DNA of 64,000 nt, from the NCBI GenBank assembly GCA_009840165.1, contig VXOG01000028.1:91937-155936 (forward strand), written 5' to 3'. Positions 62,718 to 64,000 of the stretch are shown piece by piece. The notes below the pieces were generated by a model. That model made no database searches, was not told where the DNA came from, and worked only from the letters and a program-made list of their open reading frames with translations. Position numbers and translations under genes: made by a program. Position 1 is the first letter of the stretch. The number at the start of each line of letters is the position of its first letter. This DNA is from Chloroflexota bacterium (lineage in GTDB: Bacteria; Chloroflexota; Dehalococcoidia; Lucifugimonadales; UBA3495).

Positions 62718-62747
62718 ACCAATTCCTACGAGACCGCAGCACCAAAG

Positions 62748-62773
62748 AGGGGAGGCTGGTCGGCCTCCCCTTT
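62748..62773 (+). terminator. Intrinsic terminator of amt
   Basis: AGGGGAGGC and GCCTCCCCT form a 9-bp stem around a six-base loop, followed by TTTAT. It lies 31 bases after the amt stop, between it and the convergent MmgE/PrpD gene. Confidence 0.85.
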
Positions 62774-62798
62774 ATGCTTGGCTGTATCTGGTGCTGGT

Positions 62799-64000
62799 TC
62801 AGCGAACCAAGGTATCCCGGATGGCGGCGCCCACGTTGCCAACCTGCGTCACATCCTGCCACTGCCGGACCGCGTCCTCAACGCGATTCTCCGACAGCAC
62901 CAGCCCAACGTTTTCCCGGAACTTGCCGGCGATGTTGTCCATGCCCCAGGGGTTGGCCTGACTGCCCAGGATAGATCCGCGCGCCGTTTCGTGCTCAATG
63001 ACCCGGCCGTCCTTCAGGGTTACCCGGATCGGTACGCCCTTGGATACCGTGCCGCCACCCTGCTCAAACTTGGATTGGACGCGGATGTTCACCCGTTCCA
63101 TCATGTCCGTCACCTCCGTGTCAACAATCTTCTCGTCGGTGAACGTGTCGATGCCTATCCGGCCGTCAACCAGGGCCGCCGCCATGTTGTACTTCGCGCT
63201 GAACTTGCCCTTGAGGTCGCTTTCGGGCTCCTCGTAAAGCATCACCGTCGAAGCGTAGGACTGCACAATCTCGGCGTTGGCCACTTCCTCGTACCCAAAT
63301 TCGTGCTCACGCATCAGGCCCAACACGCTGTCCAGCATGGCGTGGTTGCCGCCGCAGGAGGGGTACTTCTTGATCATCAGCGCATCCTGCACGTGGAAGG
63401 GCTTGCCCAATTTATCGGCCGCTTCCTCCAGGTCCGTGTGTTCGTCCCCGATAACGGTGGCGGTAAACCCGACCGGGTGCTCAAGGATCTGATCGCCGGC
63501 CGTAAATCCCCGTTGCGCGAGCTGGGCCGCCATCACGCCGTCGCGGCAGGTCATGCCTGCATGCAGGGGCTTGGTCATGGTGCCGAAATTGTGGATCACG
63601 CCGCCGGCCATGGAACCCGCCATGCCCAGAGCCATCGTTGTCTGCCCTTCGTCCAGCTTCAAAAGCTTGGCGCACGCAGCCGCGGCAGCCAACCTTCCAA
63701 GGATGGCCGTGCTGTGAAATCCGCGGTGCATCTGCTGACCGTGGTAGTGGGTAGCGTAGTCCACGGCCAGACCGACCTCGCAGCCCACAACGTAAGCCTC
63801 CATGAGGTCGCGCCCGGTGGCCCCGATGCTTTCGCCGAGAGCCAGGAGGGCCGGGAAAATCGCGACTGTAGGATGCCCGAAGCCGCCGAAGTCGTCGTAG
63901 TCGAGCGCGTGGCCCATCGTGCCGTTCACCAGAGCGGCGTTGAGCGCCGAGGTACGTTCTCCGGTGGCCAGAATAGTCGCCTCCTCGGTCCCGCCCAGTT
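62799..64000 (-). CDS. MmgE/PrpD family protein, 5'-truncated by the window edge
   Basis: About 400 residues of a 2-methylcitrate dehydratase/aconitate decarboxylase-like protein. The frame is open from its stop to the window edge; the ORF track begins at an internal GTG, but the sequence upstream still translates well (LGGTEEATILATGERTSALNAAL), as the family demands. MNGTMGHALDYDDFGGFGHPT holds the active-site HALDxDD-like motif, and MHRGFHSTAILGRLAAAAAC, NFGTMTKPLHAGM and YPSCGGNHAMLD are further family hallmarks. Substrate unknown. Confidence 0.9.
   Translation of the reverse strand, partial: LGGTEEATILATGERTSALNAALVNGTMGHALDYDDFGGFGHPTVAIFPALLALGESIGATGRDLMEAYVVGCEVGLAVDYATHYHGQQMHRGFHSTAILGRLAAAAACAKLLKLDEGQTTMALGMAGSMAGGVIHNFGTMTKPLHAGMTCRDGVMAAQLAQRGFTAGDQILEHPVGFTATVIGDEHTDLEEAADKLGKPFHVQDALMIKKYPSCGGNHAMLDSVLGLMREHEFGYEEVANAEIVQSYASTVMLYEEPESDLKGKFSAKYNMAAALVDGRIGIDTFTDEKIVDTEVTDMMERVNIRVQSKFEQGGGTVSKGVPIRVTLKDGRVIEHETARGSILGSQANPWGMDNIAGKFRENVGLVLSENRVEDAVRQWQDVTQVGNVGAAIRDTLVR

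Overview
The window is GC-rich, densely coded bacterial DNA that most resembles a Chloroflexota genome of the Dehalococcoidia/SAR202 type. This is inference from gene content: several CaiB-type CoA-transferases, luciferase-like flavin monooxygenases, an MmgE/PrpD protein, a mycothiol-type formaldehyde dehydrogenase, an RCC1-repeat lipoprotein, a 23S rRNA gene with no 16S beside it, and short palindromic intergenic repeats. No phylogenetic test was possible.

Layout. 1-7.2 kb: a truncated sugar transporter, peroxiredoxin, nucleoside hydrolase, an MscR-like dehydrogenase, an alpha/beta hydrolase that has lost its nucleophile, a repeat-filled gene-free stretch, a haloacid-dehalogenase-like protein and a flavin monooxygenase. 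7.3-11.2 kb: pstC-pstA-pstB-phoU without pstS; PstC carries a fibronectin-III-like insertion. 11.2-14.1 kb: sulfite reductase plus hemD, preceded by a consensus promoter, a leaderless cysteine-rich 24-codon ORF and an intrinsic terminator, which together look like a cysteine-responsive attenuator. 14.1-23.2 kb: a long minus-strand run with radC, a small-molecule kinase, a ThDP enzyme, nnr, acpS, metF and an enoyl-CoA hydratase. 23.3-30 kb: a dual-specificity phosphatase, two paralogous mini zinc-ribbon proteins, a JAMM peptidase, a cation exchanger, leuB and the RCC1-like lipoprotein.

30.2-40.3 kb: DUF1501, DUF1800 and NHL-repeat proteins, then glcDEF (glycolate oxidation to glyoxylate), facing a serine/alanine-glyoxylate aminotransferase and a divergent SDR. 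40.4-44.9 kb: trpD-trpC-trpF-trpB with a secreted HNH-type protein where trpA might be expected. 45-56.2 kb: an amidohydrolase, oligopeptidase B, and a catabolic-looking cluster with three CoA-transferases, two flavin monooxygenases, an ABM protein and two Uma2 paralogues. 56.2-59.8 kb: an orphan 23S rRNA gene (minus strand) with its own promoter, a flanking inverted repeat for processing, initiator tRNA-Met and a tRNA fragment. 59.8-64 kb: enoyl-CoA hydratase, MOSC protein, ammonium transporter and a truncated MmgE/PrpD gene.

Together the genes suggest a heterotroph handling CoA-linked and oxygenated organic substrates, with its own sulfur assimilation, tryptophan and leucine synthesis. The most promising under-described element is the cysteine attenuator at 11.19-11.39 kb.
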